32,826 bases of DNA from an uncultured Clostridia bacterium (GTDB lineage: Bacteria; Bacillota; Clostridia; TANB77; CAG-508). The notes under the pieces are model-generated. The model worked only from the letters and a program-made list of their open reading frames with translations, had not been told where the DNA came from and ran no database searches. Shown here piece by piece: positions 1 through 8,380 of the stretch (positions are counted from its first letter, which is position 1; the number at the start of each line of letters is the position of its first letter). The translations under genes were made by a program, and so were the position numbers. The DNA lies in contig CANRPI010000011.1 of NCBI GenBank assembly GCA_947632475.1, positions 1 to 32,826 on the forward strand. The letters run 5' to 3'.

Positions 1-630
1 AGTAAAGAAAGCCATTTAATGAAAAACAGTGAATGGGGAGCAGTAGCATACTTAACCCATAGCCAATACGGAAGAAATGGAAAGGAAATAACAATACATG
101 ATAAAAACTTTTACACAGGAGGTTTATCGGGTGCAACTGCAACAACCAATAAAGCTCAAAGTACAACTGGAAATGCATATGGAGTATATGATATAAGCGG
201 GGGAGCATGGGAAAGAGTAGCAGGATATATAACAAACGGAAATGGAAATTTAAAAAAATATGGTTCAACAACAGTGTCATTCCCACTAGTAGCAACATTT
301 ACTAAAGATGCAGAAGGATATAAAACATTAAGTACCAAATACTCAACAGTATATCCAGTTGGAGCAAGTGATGACAGATCAAGTAATAGAACAGCATATA
401 ATAATGCAGGTTATGGATACGGAGACGCAATATTAGAGACATCTACTGGATATGAAGACTCTACCGGCTGGTTCGGAGACTACTCTCTCTTTGTGGTCAC
501 CAGCGATCCGTTTTTCCAACGTGGAGAAGATTATGGCTCTGGAACCCTTGCTGGAGCATTCGCTTTCGGCGGTACCAATGGCAGTCCTTGGTACCACAAT
601 GGTTTCCGTACGGTGCTCGTGTGCGAGTAG
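1..630 (+). CDS. Prepilin-like surface protein with hypervariable C-type-lectin-like C-terminus (5' truncated)
   Basis: The window opens in frame inside this gene (SKESHLMKNSEWG...), so the N-terminus lies outside; 209 residues are visible. The visible part aligns without gaps at its start to the complete protein at 31020-32669, with about 110 nearly identical bases. It has the same SGGAWERVAGY motif typical of formylglycine-generating-enzyme/C-type-lectin-like folds and the same GFRTVLVCE end. The complete copy has a prepilin-like N-terminal membrane segment, so this one is inferred to be secreted and displayed too. The last 57 codons (460-630) are visibly GC-rich, unlike the AT-rich upstream part, and differ strongly from the second copy. 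A strong terminator follows at 661-691. The function is probably ligand binding through a variable lectin-like face; that is inferred from family knowledge, not shown. Confidence 0.85.
   Translation, partial: SKESHLMKNSEWGAVAYLTHSQYGRNGKEITIHDKNFYTGGLSGATATTNKAQSTTGNAYGVYDISGGAWERVAGYITNGNGNLKKYGSTTVSFPLVATFTKDAEGYKTLSTKYSTVYPVGASDDRSSNRTAYNNAGYGYGDAILETSTGYEDSTGWFGDYSLFVVTSDPFFQRGEDYGSGTLAGAFAFGGTNGSPWYHNGFRTVLVCE
460..630 (+). repeat. Variable region (VR-like) of surface protein, copy 1
   Basis: Fifty-six codons plus stop that align gap-free with 32499-32669. Conserved blocks (STGWFGDYS, PFF.RG, AGAF.F, NG.PWY, GFRTVLVCE) alternate with variable residues. Compared with copy 2, 15 codons change the amino acid. 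Eleven of these keep the same third-position T or C while the first and/or second base changes (for example CTC/TGC, GAT/ACT, GGC/CAC, GGT/ATT, AGT/CAT). This is the pattern left when AAY codons of a template are randomised at adenines by a diversity-generating retroelement. Eight silent third-base differences show that the two copies do not derive from one identical template very recently. The shared GC-rich 3' block (about 598-627) could serve as the initiation-of-homing segment; that is inference. Confidence 0.7.
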
Positions 631-660
631 CAATTTGACGAAGATGTAGATATATGGCAA

Positions 661-691
661 AAATCCAACTCTTAATAAGTTGGATTTTTTT
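661..691 (+). terminator. Rho-independent terminator after the first surface-protein gene
   Basis: Perfect 10-bp inverted repeat (AAATCCAACT 661-670 / AGTTGGATTT 678-687) with a 7-nt loop, ending in a T run. It lies 30 bp past the stop at 630. Confidence 0.88.
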
Positions 692-693
692 GG

Positions 694-747
694 GTCCTAT
701 TTTTTAGGACGTTAATATTATACATGATAAATTACACAATTTATCAT
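694..747. other. Two small hairpins between convergent genes
   Basis: A 6-bp stem (GTCCTA/TAGGAC, 694-710) is followed by a perfect 10-bp stem (ATGATAAATT 724-733 / AATTTATCAT 738-747). They sit between the terminator of the plus-strand gene and the 3' end of the minus-strand gene at 756. Neither has a convincing T tract on the minus strand, so a terminator role for the minus gene is only possible. Confidence 0.4.
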
Positions 748-755
748 TATAGTAA

Positions 756-1130
756 CTACATTTGTTGATTTCCTGGTATAAAGTAATCAACTACACCATA
801 AATTAAAGCTCCTATTATAGCAGCCATCCAAGATATTGAATAACCAGCTACAAAAAATTGTGTAACATATAAAATAATAGCTGCTAGAGCAAATCCCACA
901 AAACCTTTACCAAATGGACTAGCATGTAAACCAGTAAATTTGATAACTAAATAATCTATAACAGTTAGGACGATAGCAGCTATAACTAATGTCCAAAAGT
1001 TATTAATTGTAAATCCTGGTGTAAAAAATGCAGTAATAGCCAAAACTACTGCAGCAGCAACTAATCTTCCAATAATTTGCCATACTGTAGAAGCTCCGCC
1101 TTTTGCTTGATTTCCTTGTGCTTCTTGCAT
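756..1130 (-). CDS. Small integral membrane protein, phage holin family 4 / YvlD type
   Basis: The 124-aa protein has about four hydrophobic segments (roughly residues 20-40, 45-67, 74-95 and 98-116) separated by short loops, with the sequence TPGFTINNFWTLVIAAIVL and a short polar tail. This layout and the central Pro-Gly and YGVVDYF motifs match the PF04020 membrane family (B. subtilis YvlD), which is annotated as phage holin because of topology but usually is not phage encoded. The start is supported by AAGGAGG (1139-1145 on the complement) 8 bp before ATG. It stands alone, convergent with the gene ending at 630 and divergent from the DUF421 gene. There are no phage genes nearby, so a lytic role is unlikely; its cellular role is unknown. 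Confidence 0.8.
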   Translation of the reverse strand: MQEAQGNQAKGGASTVWQIIGRLVAAAVVLAITAFFTPGFTINNFWTLVIAAIVLTVIDYLVIKFTGLHASPFGKGFVGFALAAIILYVTQFFVAGYSISWMAAIIGALIYGVVDYFIPGNQQM

Positions 1131-1333
1131 AGGTTTAACCTCCTTATAGTTATGTTACTTATAAAAATAAGTAAAAATTGAAAGTAACATAAAAAATTCA
1201 TAATGTAAATATTTTTAAGGTTCTAAAATTATTATTCACAAAAAAATATTATTTATTCAAAAAAAATAGTATATAAAAAACAAAAAATGATAAAAATAAG
1301 AAAAAATAAAAAAATAGAAGTAGGTGTAAAAAA
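1131..1333. other. Divergent AT-rich intergenic region
   Basis: About 200 bp between divergently transcribed genes; it must carry promoters in both directions. It is dominated by A/T runs and I could not assign convincing -35/-10 pairs. Nothing else was seen in it. Confidence 0.5.
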
Positions 1334-2011
1334 ATGCTAATTACATTTTTTAGATCCATTGTATTATATATAGTAGTTTTAATAGTAATGCGATTAATGG
1401 GAAAGAGAGAAATAGGCCAACTTCAGCCATTTGAACTTGCAATATCAATTATGATAGCAGATCTTGCCACAATTCCTATGACAGAAATAGGAATACCAAT
1501 ATTTAATGGTATAATACCAATATTAGGATTACTAGTAATGCATCTTAGTATTTCAGTGTTAAACCTAAAAAGCATGAAAGCAAGAGAAATAATTTGTGGA
1601 AAGCCAAGAATTTTAATATATAGAGGAAAAATAAATGAACAAGCACTAAAAAAAGAAAGATTTACAATTAATGAATTACAAGAAAGACTACGAGGAAATA
1701 ATGTAGTAAATTTAGGTGATGTAGAATATGCCATACTTGAAACAAGTGGGCAAGTGACTGTAATTCAAAAACCGTCAAAAAGAACAACTATTCCAGAAGA
1801 TTTTAATATAGAACCTGAGTATGAAGGAATTCCTTATGATTTGGTAGTTGATGGTAAAATAATGAATGAAAATTTAAAAGCAATTGGTAAAAATTATGCT
1901 TGGTTAAAAAAACAAGTAGAAAAATTTGGAATGCAACCAGAGGAAGCTTTAATAGTTACAATTGATGGAAAAAGTCAAATTTTCTGTCAGAAGAAAGGAA
2001 ACAATAACTAA
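1334..2011 (+). CDS. DUF421 family membrane protein (YetF/YcaP-like)
   Basis: The 225-aa protein starts with two to three membrane segments (roughly residues 5-20, 36-52 and 57-78). A cytoplasmic domain follows, with the characteristic family signatures RLMGKREIGQLQPFEL, GKPRILIYRGKI and LGDVEYAILETSGQVTV. These identify PF04239 (DUF421; YetF, YdfR and YcaP). The family is common in spore-forming Firmicutes and its biochemical role is not settled. The next gene begins 2 bp after the stop, so the two are co-transcribed. That pairing with a DUF4363 gene is recurrent in clostridia, as far as I know. A weak GTAGGTG sits upstream of the ATG. Confidence 0.88.
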   Translation: MLITFFRSIVLYIVVLIVMRLMGKREIGQLQPFELAISIMIADLATIPMTEIGIPIFNGIIPILGLLVMHLSISVLNLKSMKAREIICGKPRILIYRGKINEQALKKERFTINELQERLRGNNVVNLGDVEYAILETSGQVTVIQKPSKRTTIPEDFNIEPEYEGIPYDLVVDGKIMNENLKAIGKNYAWLKKQVEKFGMQPEEALIVTIDGKSQIFCQKKGNNN

Positions 2012-2013
2012 AT

Positions 2014-2409
2014 ATGAAAAAGGAATTAATTATTTGTGTAATAATTATAATTGCTATAATTATAGGAAATTATATTACTCAAAATTATACAAAAAAATGG
2101 TCAAAAACATTGTCAGATAGCCTGCAAGAACTAAGACAGGAATTGTTAAAAGATGAAGAACAAATTGATAATAATATGTTAAAGAATAAAAGTGAAGAAA
2201 TAACAAATGAATGGAATAGTAATCATAATAAATTAGCATATTATATTGAACACAAAGAACTAGAAAAAGTAGAAATAGATTTAATTTCTATGAAAAGTTA
2301 TATAGATTCTTCTGAATATAAAGAGTCAGTTAATGAATTAGATAAGTGTATATTTGTAATCAAACATATTGAAGATATGTATGCATTTAATCTAGAAAAT
2401 GTATTTTAA
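2014..2409 (+). CDS. DUF4363 family protein
   Basis: The 131-aa protein has an N-terminal membrane anchor (residues 5-22, LIICVIIIIAIIIGNYI). The rest is a helical, charged domain with the conserved features SDSLQELRQELL, NEWNSNHNKLAYYIEH and a C-terminal SVNELDKCIFVIKHIEDMY. This matches DUF4363, small anchored proteins found directly downstream of DUF421 genes in clostridia. The start lies 2 bp after the upstream stop. The nearest purine-rich site (AAAGGA) is too far for normal initiation, so translational coupling is likely. The stop overlaps the start of an inverted-repeat element (2408-2529). Function unknown. Confidence 0.75.
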   Translation: MKKELIICVIIIIAIIIGNYITQNYTKKWSKTLSDSLQELRQELLKDEEQIDNNMLKNKSEEITNEWNSNHNKLAYYIEHKELEKVEIDLISMKSYIDSSEYKESVNELDKCIFVIKHIEDMYAFNLENVF

Positions 2410-2529
2410 AATGTGCCATAAAGAAGTGTTTACATGGTATAAATGTGCAATGAAAAAGTGTTAAAGTAGCACAGATATGCCATGAAAAAGTGTCGAATGC
2501 CACGAAGAAACATCCCCGTGGCACATTTT
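2408..2529. repeat. Inverted-repeat-bounded noncoding element (REP/MITE-like)
   Basis: The element is bounded by 11-bp inverted repeats (AAAATGTGCCA 2408-2418 / TGGCACATTTT 2519-2529). Inside there are degenerate repeats of a TGCCATGAAAAAGTGT-like motif and an inner hairpin (TGCCACG 2498-2504 / CGTGGCA 2517-2523). Its right end (AACATCCCCGTGGCACATT) resembles the right half of the element near 27258-27276 (AACGTCCCAATGGCATAAT) at 14 of 19 positions. A dispersed REP-like family is therefore plausible. The inner hairpin followed by Ts could also terminate the DUF421-DUF4363 transcript. Confidence 0.5.
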
Positions 2530-4913
2530 TATTTTGTTTTTATATCAGAATATTTTTTTAATTTTTCATAAACTAGGTAGTTTATAGTACCTGCAGGGAA
2601 TTTACCATTTTTGTCTTTCTTACCAGCAGGAACACCTGTTAAAACCTCAATTCCTTCTTCAATAGTTGATATTGCATAAATATGAAATTTCTTATCTTTA
2701 ACTGCATCTACAATTTCATCTGATAATTGTAAGTTATCTACATTTTGAACAGGAATCATAACTCCATGTTCTCCAGTTAAGCCCCTCATTTTACATATTT
2801 GGAAAAATCCTTCAATTTTCTCATTTACACCACCAATAGGTTGTATTTGACCCTTTTGATTAACTGAGCCAGTAACAGCAATAGACTGATTTATAGGTAT
2901 TTCAGATAAACTAGAAAGCAATCCATACAATTCTGTACTAGAAGCACTGTCTCCATCAACTCCGTTGTATAGTTGTTCAAAGCAAATACTTGCAGTTAAA
3001 GCTAATGGTATATCTTGTGCAAACATTTCTCCTAAGTAACCTGATAAAATTAATACACCTTTTGAATGTGAAGGGCCGGATATTTCAACTTCTCTTTCAA
3101 TATTTATTACGCCACTTTTTCCTGAATAGGTATTTACAGTAATTTTTGCAGGTTTTCCAAATGTGTAATCACCTATTGTCATAACTGTAAGGCCATTTAA
3201 TTGACCTACTTCATAGCCAGTGGTATCTATTAAAAGCGTATTTTCTTTTATCATTTCTAAGTATTTTTCATCATATTTTTTAATTCTCTCAATTCTTTCT
3301 TCTAATGCTTTTGTTATAAATTTTTCTGTAACAACTTTTGATTTTGATATTTTTGCCCAAGTTGCAGCTTCACCAACTACTTGTGTAATGTCATTAAATC
3401 TGGTTGAAATTTTATGTTTGTTTCCAGATAGTTTACAAGAAAACTCTACTAGCTTTGCCATAGCACCTTTATCTAAGTGAGGAAGTTCTTCTGCTTCGCA
3501 GAAACCATGAACAATTTGAGCTAATTTATTTACATTTTCTACATTTACTTCAGCATCTTCTTCAAATTCAACTTTTATTTTAAACAGTTTTCTAAAATCA
3601 GAGTCCATTGATAATAATGTTTGGTAAATTGCACTGTTTCCAATTAATATGACTTTTAAGTCAAGAGGAATAGGCTCAGGTTTTAATGAAACTAAAACCA
3701 TAGAAGAACGTTGATCTGCAGTGTTTTCTATACTTAGTTCTTTAACTCTTAAAGCCTTTTTTAAAGCTTCATAACAAAGCCCATTTTGTAATAAGTCTTT
3801 AGCTTGAAATATGATGTATCCTCCATTAGCTTGTTGCATAAGACCTGCTTTTAGCATTGTATGGTCAGTTTTTAGAGCACCATAATAGTTTTCATATTCT
3901 AAAGAACCAAAAATATTGTGATAAGAATAATTTGAATCCATTATAACTGGTGCACCTTCACGGTTTGAATTGTCTACAAATAAATTAACCCTATAATTTA
4001 AACATGGGTCAGGCCTTCTTTGCTGTGGGTTAGGTTGAGCTGGAGCATTTGGATTAGGCTCGTCTTCTAAAAATAAAGGAATATTTTTTAAAACATCTTG
4101 TTTTACAGCATTTAAAAAGTTGTTTATTTTTTTATTTCTTTTATATTTTGATTTTAAATAATTAATATGTGCATTAACTGTAAGTAGTGCTACATTTGAT
4201 TGCCATTCTGATATTTTTTTATCAGATTGACGCTCTATTTCTTTTATTTGACTTATTACATTCATTATTTGTTCTTGAACATGTACTGATTTTTCTTCAT
4301 ATTCTTGCTTTAAATTTTCATCTAATTTTTCAAATTCTTCTTCTTCTATAGCTTTTCCATTTACAATTGGCATCATGTAAATTCCATTTTGAACAGCTTT
4401 TACTTGAAAGTTGTATTTTGATGCATCTTCATTTAACTTGTCTAATAAAACAGAACGTTTAGCTTCAAATTCTTGCTTTATTAATGCTTTTTCTTTTTCA
4501 AAATCATCATTATTAAATGTGCTTTTTATATCTTTTCGAATTTCTTTTATAAATCCAGCCATTGATTCTTTAAATTCTTTTCCTTGTCCTGCAGGTAATT
4601 CAACTGCTATTGGTTCATTTGGATTTTCAAAATTATATATATAACACCAGTCTGATGGAACTTTTCTTTTTAATGCAATTTTATCTAAATAGTTTTTAGT
4701 ATACATAGTTTTTCCAACTCCACTAGGACCATCTAAATAAATATTATATCCTTTTACATTTACTTGAATTCCAAACTCAAGAGCTTTTATTCCACGCTCT
4801 TGACCTATACCAGTTTGAATAGGTTCTAAATCTTTAGTTGTTTCAAAATTGAACATTTTGTTATCACATGTGAATTTTAAATCTTTATAATTTAATTCAT
4901 TTTTATTTTTCAT
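2529..4913 (-). CDS. Lon-family ATP-dependent protease (AAA_32/LonB-like)
   Basis: Serine-lysine ATP-dependent protease for cytosolic protein quality control. From the chosen start the protein has 794 aa. It has a Walker A motif GPSGVGKT near residue 64, a long charged helical insertion (about 130-250), then an AAA-type core and a C-terminal Lon protease domain. The catalytic Ser is in GDSAS (S656) and the catalytic Lys in NEKIEG (K699); the 43-residue spacing equals that of Lon proteases. The lack of the classical N-terminal Lon domain and the AAA_32 layout place it with the Lon-like proteases common in clostridia, not with LonA. The ATG at 4913 is preferred because GGAGGG lies 6 bp upstream; an upstream ATG at 4946 would add 11 residues but lacks a site. 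Confidence 0.9.
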   Translation of the reverse strand: MKNKNELNYKDLKFTCDNKMFNFETTKDLEPIQTGIGQERGIKALEFGIQVNVKGYNIYLDGPSGVGKTMYTKNYLDKIALKRKVPSDWCYIYNFENPNEPIAVELPAGQGKEFKESMAGFIKEIRKDIKSTFNNDDFEKEKALIKQEFEAKRSVLLDKLNEDASKYNFQVKAVQNGIYMMPIVNGKAIEEEEFEKLDENLKQEYEEKSVHVQEQIMNVISQIKEIERQSDKKISEWQSNVALLTVNAHINYLKSKYKRNKKINNFLNAVKQDVLKNIPLFLEDEPNPNAPAQPNPQQRRPDPCLNYRVNLFVDNSNREGAPVIMDSNYSYHNIFGSLEYENYYGALKTDHTMLKAGLMQQANGGYIIFQAKDLLQNGLCYEALKKALRVKELSIENTADQRSSMVLVSLKPEPIPLDLKVILIGNSAIYQTLLSMDSDFRKLFKIKVEFEEDAEVNVENVNKLAQIVHGFCEAEELPHLDKGAMAKLVEFSCKLSGNKHKISTRFNDITQVVGEAATWAKISKSKVVTEKFITKALEERIERIKKYDEKYLEMIKENTLLIDTTGYEVGQLNGLTVMTIGDYTFGKPAKITVNTYSGKSGVINIEREVEISGPSHSKGVLILSGYLGEMFAQDIPLALTASICFEQLYNGVDGDSASSTELYGLLSSLSEIPINQSIAVTGSVNQKGQIQPIGGVNEKIEGFFQICKMRGLTGEHGVMIPVQNVDNLQLSDEIVDAVKDKKFHIYAISTIEEGIEVLTGVPAGKKDKNGKFPAGTINYLVYEKLKKYSDIKTK

Positions 4914-5008
4914 TTGTTCCCTCCATTTTTTTCTTAGTATAACCAATTTTTCTTTATTTTATATTAATTTATATAAAAAGTAAAGTAATTTTAAAAATAA
5001 TATATAAG

Positions 5009-5037
5009 TTGAAAATTATGTAAAATCGTGTTATAAT
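5009..5037 (+). promoter_or_regulatory. Sigma-A-type promoter
   Basis: TTGAAA (5009-5014), 17-bp spacer, perfect TATAAT (5032-5037). It lies 82 bp before the start of the unrecognised gene at 5120. Confidence 0.75.
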
Positions 5038-5119
5038 AAAAAAGTAAAAATAATGTATAATTTTTTATTTAGGATCTAATAGATGCTAAATACTAAAAAA
5101 CATGAAAGGGGTTATTAAA

Positions 5120-6151
5120 ATGAAACTACGGTTGGAAATTGTTTGCAAAGAGGATACTTTTGTACTAAACTTCGATTCTGATACAGAAGATATAAACATT
5201 TTTTGCAATAAGAATCAGGTTCCAATTAAGCAAATGAAAGAAGATGATTCTATAGATATCAAAGTTAATGAGGCTGAAGTAAATATAGAAACACAACTTT
5301 CAAAAGAAAGCTCAAAGACTTCAAATAAGTCTGAAGAAAGTATTGTAAATGAAAAAACTCAAAGTTACAAAGAGTTAGAAAGCAAAGAAACTAGTGACAA
5401 ATCTCTTAACTTAAGAGAAATATCTATGCAATGCAGTGACTATAAGGAATTTATTAGAAAAGTAGTAAAGAAAATAGGTCTAGGAAAAAATGAGGAATTG
5501 CTTGATGCAATAATGAATGTAGCAGTTGAACAAAGTGTATGTAACTCTGAAAAGGTAATAATATGGAATGATATATCACCCATATTATTTGATAAGTTTG
5601 AATGTTTAAATACTAGAAAAAATATGATATCAAGAGAGATAAAATTAAAGTGGAATATTAAGTTTATGAACTTAATACATCTAGTAATACAATATTCAAA
5701 AGCAATTATTGCAAGTAAAGAACTAGCAATACAAAAAGAGGAGTCTAAGAATGAAGAAATTGATGAGGAACAAGGAGAAATTGCTGAAAAAGAAAAAAAC
5801 TCTCTTAAAAGAGTAAGAATGCAATTTATGCCTGAAATTCCATTTTTTGAAGAAGTGTTAGGAGGCATAGACAAAACCCAGAAAATACAAGATAGGATAT
5901 ATCCTATATTAGAAGCAATGGGAATTGAAAAAGTACCTCAAAAGAAAGAAATTTTTGATGTAATAAATAATGCTATAAGAAAAAAAGACATAAAGGCATA
6001 TATGGAAATTATACCTTTGGAAGAAAGGATGGATACATCAGAATTTATTAATAAATTTATATCCAAGTATAGTAAAAATTTAATAATAGAAAGTGTTTTT
6101 TTCATAAAAGAATTACAAAAAGTTCTTATAAATGAAAACGAAATAGAGTAA
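5120..6151 (+). CDS. Hypothetical acidic protein
   Basis: Not recognised. The 343-aa product has a beta-rich N-terminal section (MKLRLEIVCK... to about residue 60), a low-complexity Ser/Lys/Glu linker (about 60-105) and then a helical, charged remainder. No signal peptide or membrane segment is visible, so it is probably cytoplasmic. The ATG at 5120 is chosen because AAAGGGG (5105-5111) lies 8 bp upstream; the ATG at 5102 precedes that site. Codon 4 is CGG (5129-5131), one of only two in-frame CGG codons in the window not sitting at a frame break; skipping its C would hit a stop soon after, so here CGG must be read in frame. It has its own promoter (5009-5037) and terminator (6159-6208), so it is monocistronic. 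Confidence 0.75.
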   Translation: MKLRLEIVCKEDTFVLNFDSDTEDINIFCNKNQVPIKQMKEDDSIDIKVNEAEVNIETQLSKESSKTSNKSEESIVNEKTQSYKELESKETSDKSLNLREISMQCSDYKEFIRKVVKKIGLGKNEELLDAIMNVAVEQSVCNSEKVIIWNDISPILFDKFECLNTRKNMISREIKLKWNIKFMNLIHLVIQYSKAIIASKELAIQKEESKNEEIDEEQGEIAEKEKNSLKRVRMQFMPEIPFFEEVLGGIDKTQKIQDRIYPILEAMGIEKVPQKKEIFDVINNAIRKKDIKAYMEIIPLEERMDTSEFINKFISKYSKNLIIESVFFIKELQKVLINENEIE

Positions 6152-6158
6152 TGTTTTT

Positions 6159-6208
6159 TTGAAATGTAAAAAGTCTTTAGATATATCTAAGGGCTTTTTA
6201 CATTTCAA
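6159..6208 (+). terminator. Long hairpin terminator
   Basis: 23-bp near-perfect inverted repeat (6159-6181 and 6186-6208) with two mismatches around AGTCTTTAGA/TCTAAGGGCT and a 4-nt loop. It starts 8 bp after the stop at 6151. T-rich on one flank and A-rich on the other, so it could act on both strands. Confidence 0.8.
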
Positions 6209-6284
6209 AATTAATAATTTATTACCACTTTAATTAAATAATAACCAAAATAGCAACTAAAAATGTAAAATATTATTGAAAACA

Positions 6285-6313
6285 TTGAAAAACGAGGAAA
6301 TTTATGATAAAAT
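6285..6313 (+). promoter_or_regulatory. Sigma-A-type promoter
   Basis: TTGAAA (6285-6290), 17-bp spacer, TAAAAT (6308-6313), 69 bp before the start at 6383. Confidence 0.6.
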
Positions 6314-6382
6314 ATAGATAATTATTTTACAAAAGAACAAAATAAAATTAAAAATAAAGTAAAATAAGGAATGTGATTAAAA

Positions 6383-7675
6383 ATGAAAAATTATAGTAGA
6401 GAAGAATTAAAACAACTATTAAAAAAATACAAAGTAGAAGTAATATCAGCAGAATTAGGCATACCAATGAAACAATTAGAAGAAATAAAAAATGATAATA
6501 AGCCTAAAAATAAATCACAAATGCAAAAAATGAGAGAAAAATATAAAGAATTGTATTTAGAAGGTAGTAGTGATACAGATAAAAAAGTAGTAGCTATAAA
6601 AGAACAATCAAAAGAAGAAAGCGAATTAATTGATTCTGTAATTGGATATATAAAAGCAGTAGTAAGCCAAATGTATAATGGAACAAAAAATGAAAGAAGA
6701 CGTGCAACAGTTTTGATTATGTCAAAGCTTGAGAAAATTAAATCTTATGACTTAAATTTAAATCAAGCCGAAGCACTAATTACAATGCTAAATGGTAAAC
6801 AATTTGTAAATATAAGTTTAAGTAACAGAGACAAAATAGAAGGAATATTAAAGGTATACAAAAAAGATTTATACATAAAATTAGCTAAAAATCTTGACAT
6901 AGAACAAGAGAAAACTCAAGACATACAAGAATTGAGAAAAATGTTAAATAAATTACCAATTTCAATGACACAAAGCAATTTAATTATTGGTACAGTATAT
7001 ACAAAAATTACAAATAAAATTAATAAAATTCAAAAACAAGAAGCTATGAAACGAGTAAATACTGTTTCAGAAAACATAGAAAAAATTTTACAAGACTTAT
7101 CTCAAGGAAAACTAGATATACAAGAAGCAAATAAAATAATAGATGAAGAAGCAAAAAAGAGAATGCAAAACAAAACAAGAAAAAAATTTGCATTAACACA
7201 AGAACAACAAAGAGAACAAGTTTTAATGCAAATAAAAATAGCATATAGAAACCAACCAGAAAAATATTGTGTGCAAAATCCAGAAAAAATGTTAGAACAG
7301 ATGCAAGAATTATATAATGATAATACTACAAATCAATCATTAGTAGTAATAATTGACAACTTAATTTCAACCAAAAAATTTGAAGAAGCAAAAAGCATAC
7401 TAAGAAAATATTATGGTGTAAATAAAAACAATATAGAATATATAAATATATATAGAAAGATAAACAATGCAGAAATTAGTGATTTAGTATTAAAGGCATT
7501 AAAAACAGAAGGCACTATACAACAAGAAGAGCAATATTTTGAAACAATAAAACAGGGCATAGAAAAAAGAGAAATAAAACTAAGTCAAATATCTTTAGGA
7601 AAAAGTAAAAATGGCTTAAAAACTATAACCTTAGAAGATATATGGGAAAAAGAGCAAGAATATAACAAAGATTAA
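6383..7675 (+). CDS. Hypothetical Lys/Glu-rich helical protein
   Basis: Not recognised. The 430-aa product is strongly charged and almost entirely helical by composition, with no signal peptide or membrane segment. The first 35 residues (YSREELKQLLKKYKVEVISA then ELGIPMKQLEEIK) have the look of a small helix-turn-helix; this is a weak impression. Residues about 220-290 are Gln/Lys/Glu-rich and may form a coiled coil. The ribosome-binding site is mediocre (AAGGA 12 bp upstream). A promoter lies at 6285-6313 and a new promoter follows at 7686, so it is probably transcribed alone. Similar in style to the neighbour at 5120 but I see no clear homology. Confidence 0.7.
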   Translation: MKNYSREELKQLLKKYKVEVISAELGIPMKQLEEIKNDNKPKNKSQMQKMREKYKELYLEGSSDTDKKVVAIKEQSKEESELIDSVIGYIKAVVSQMYNGTKNERRRATVLIMSKLEKIKSYDLNLNQAEALITMLNGKQFVNISLSNRDKIEGILKVYKKDLYIKLAKNLDIEQEKTQDIQELRKMLNKLPISMTQSNLIIGTVYTKITNKINKIQKQEAMKRVNTVSENIEKILQDLSQGKLDIQEANKIIDEEAKKRMQNKTRKKFALTQEQQREQVLMQIKIAYRNQPEKYCVQNPEKMLEQMQELYNDNTTNQSLVVIIDNLISTKKFEEAKSILRKYYGVNKNNIEYINIYRKINNAEISDLVLKALKTEGTIQQEEQYFETIKQGIEKREIKLSQISLGKSKNGLKTITLEDIWEKEQEYNKD

Positions 7676-7685
7676 TTAAAAAATA

Positions 7686-7714
7686 TTGTAATATATAATA
7701 ATTTGATATATAAT
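7686..7714 (+). promoter_or_regulatory. Sigma-A-type promoter
   Basis: TTGTAA (7686-7691), 17-bp spacer, TATAAT (7709-7714), 53 bp before the GTG start at 7768. Confidence 0.65.
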
Positions 7715-7767
7715 AATAAACGGTAACATGTAGAAAATTTTTAAATAAAAATAGGAGGGTGCATCCA

Positions 7768-8373
7768 GTGAAAATCTCAATACAGAATCTATTTCGGCAT
7801 GAGTGCCAGAACTATGCTTATTATATTAATGAGCAGGAAAAGTTAAAAGAGCGATATATAAGATGTCAAAGTAAACTTAAGGAATTAGAAGAAATAACAG
7901 AAGCAAACGGCAGAATAGTTGAATTTATCTCTTACATAAAATCAACTGTCTTTCAAAAAAGAAAGGAAAAATTAAATTTACCTTTACAATTTGAAAGAGT
8001 TTTTGAAGGATATAAAGAACAAGATTTTACAGAAGAAATTGAGAAAGTAAAAGATGCAATAGATATAATCGATTTTTTTGCAATAATGGTTGACAAAAAA
8101 ATTAAAGATTGTAGAACATGTTTGTTTGAATACATATCTTTAGCATCAGAAAAAAAAGAAATGTTCTCATTTTCTAATGAAGAAAAAAAATTTGAAAGAA
8201 TCTTTATAGCCTATTATGCAAATGGTACGCACTTTCAAGAAAATAGGGATGTAATAGATATTAAACATTGCCCGTTTACTGAAGAGTTTATTAGAAACTA
8301 TACCGCACCAACTCATGATGCAGAAGCATTAAGGTGGTTCTGTAAAAAAGCACAGCAAAATAATTTTTATTAA
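7768..8373 (+). CDS. Hypothetical protein with Cys-containing helical domain
   Basis: Not recognised. The 201-aa product is mainly helical and charged. It has scattered Cys residues (HEC near 12, RCQ near 35, DCRTC near 117-120, KHC near 172 and FC near 194) and a coiled-coil-like stretch at about 20-45. No membrane segment or signal peptide. The GTG at 7768 is chosen because AGGAGG (7753-7758) lies 9 bp upstream; the earlier GTG at 7759 overlaps that site. Codon 10 is CGG (7795-7797), read in frame here because the +1 frame closes after about 18 codons. It has its own promoter and a terminator at 8381-8412, and is convergent with the por operon. Confidence 0.75.
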   Translation: MKISIQNLFRHECQNYAYYINEQEKLKERYIRCQSKLKELEEITEANGRIVEFISYIKSTVFQKRKEKLNLPLQFERVFEGYKEQDFTEEIEKVKDAIDIIDFFAIMVDKKIKDCRTCLFEYISLASEKKEMFSFSNEEKKFERIFIAYYANGTHFQENRDVIDIKHCPFTEEFIRNYTAPTHDAEALRWFCKKAQQNNFY

Positions 8374-8380
8374 AAAAATA

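Noticed and set aside
756..1130. Phage holin and a prophage
   Set aside because: The family name is topological; no other phage genes are near.
2408..2529. Short degenerate repeats as a mini CRISPR array
   Set aside because: The units are too short and uneven, no unique spacers, and the element is bounded by inverted repeats instead.
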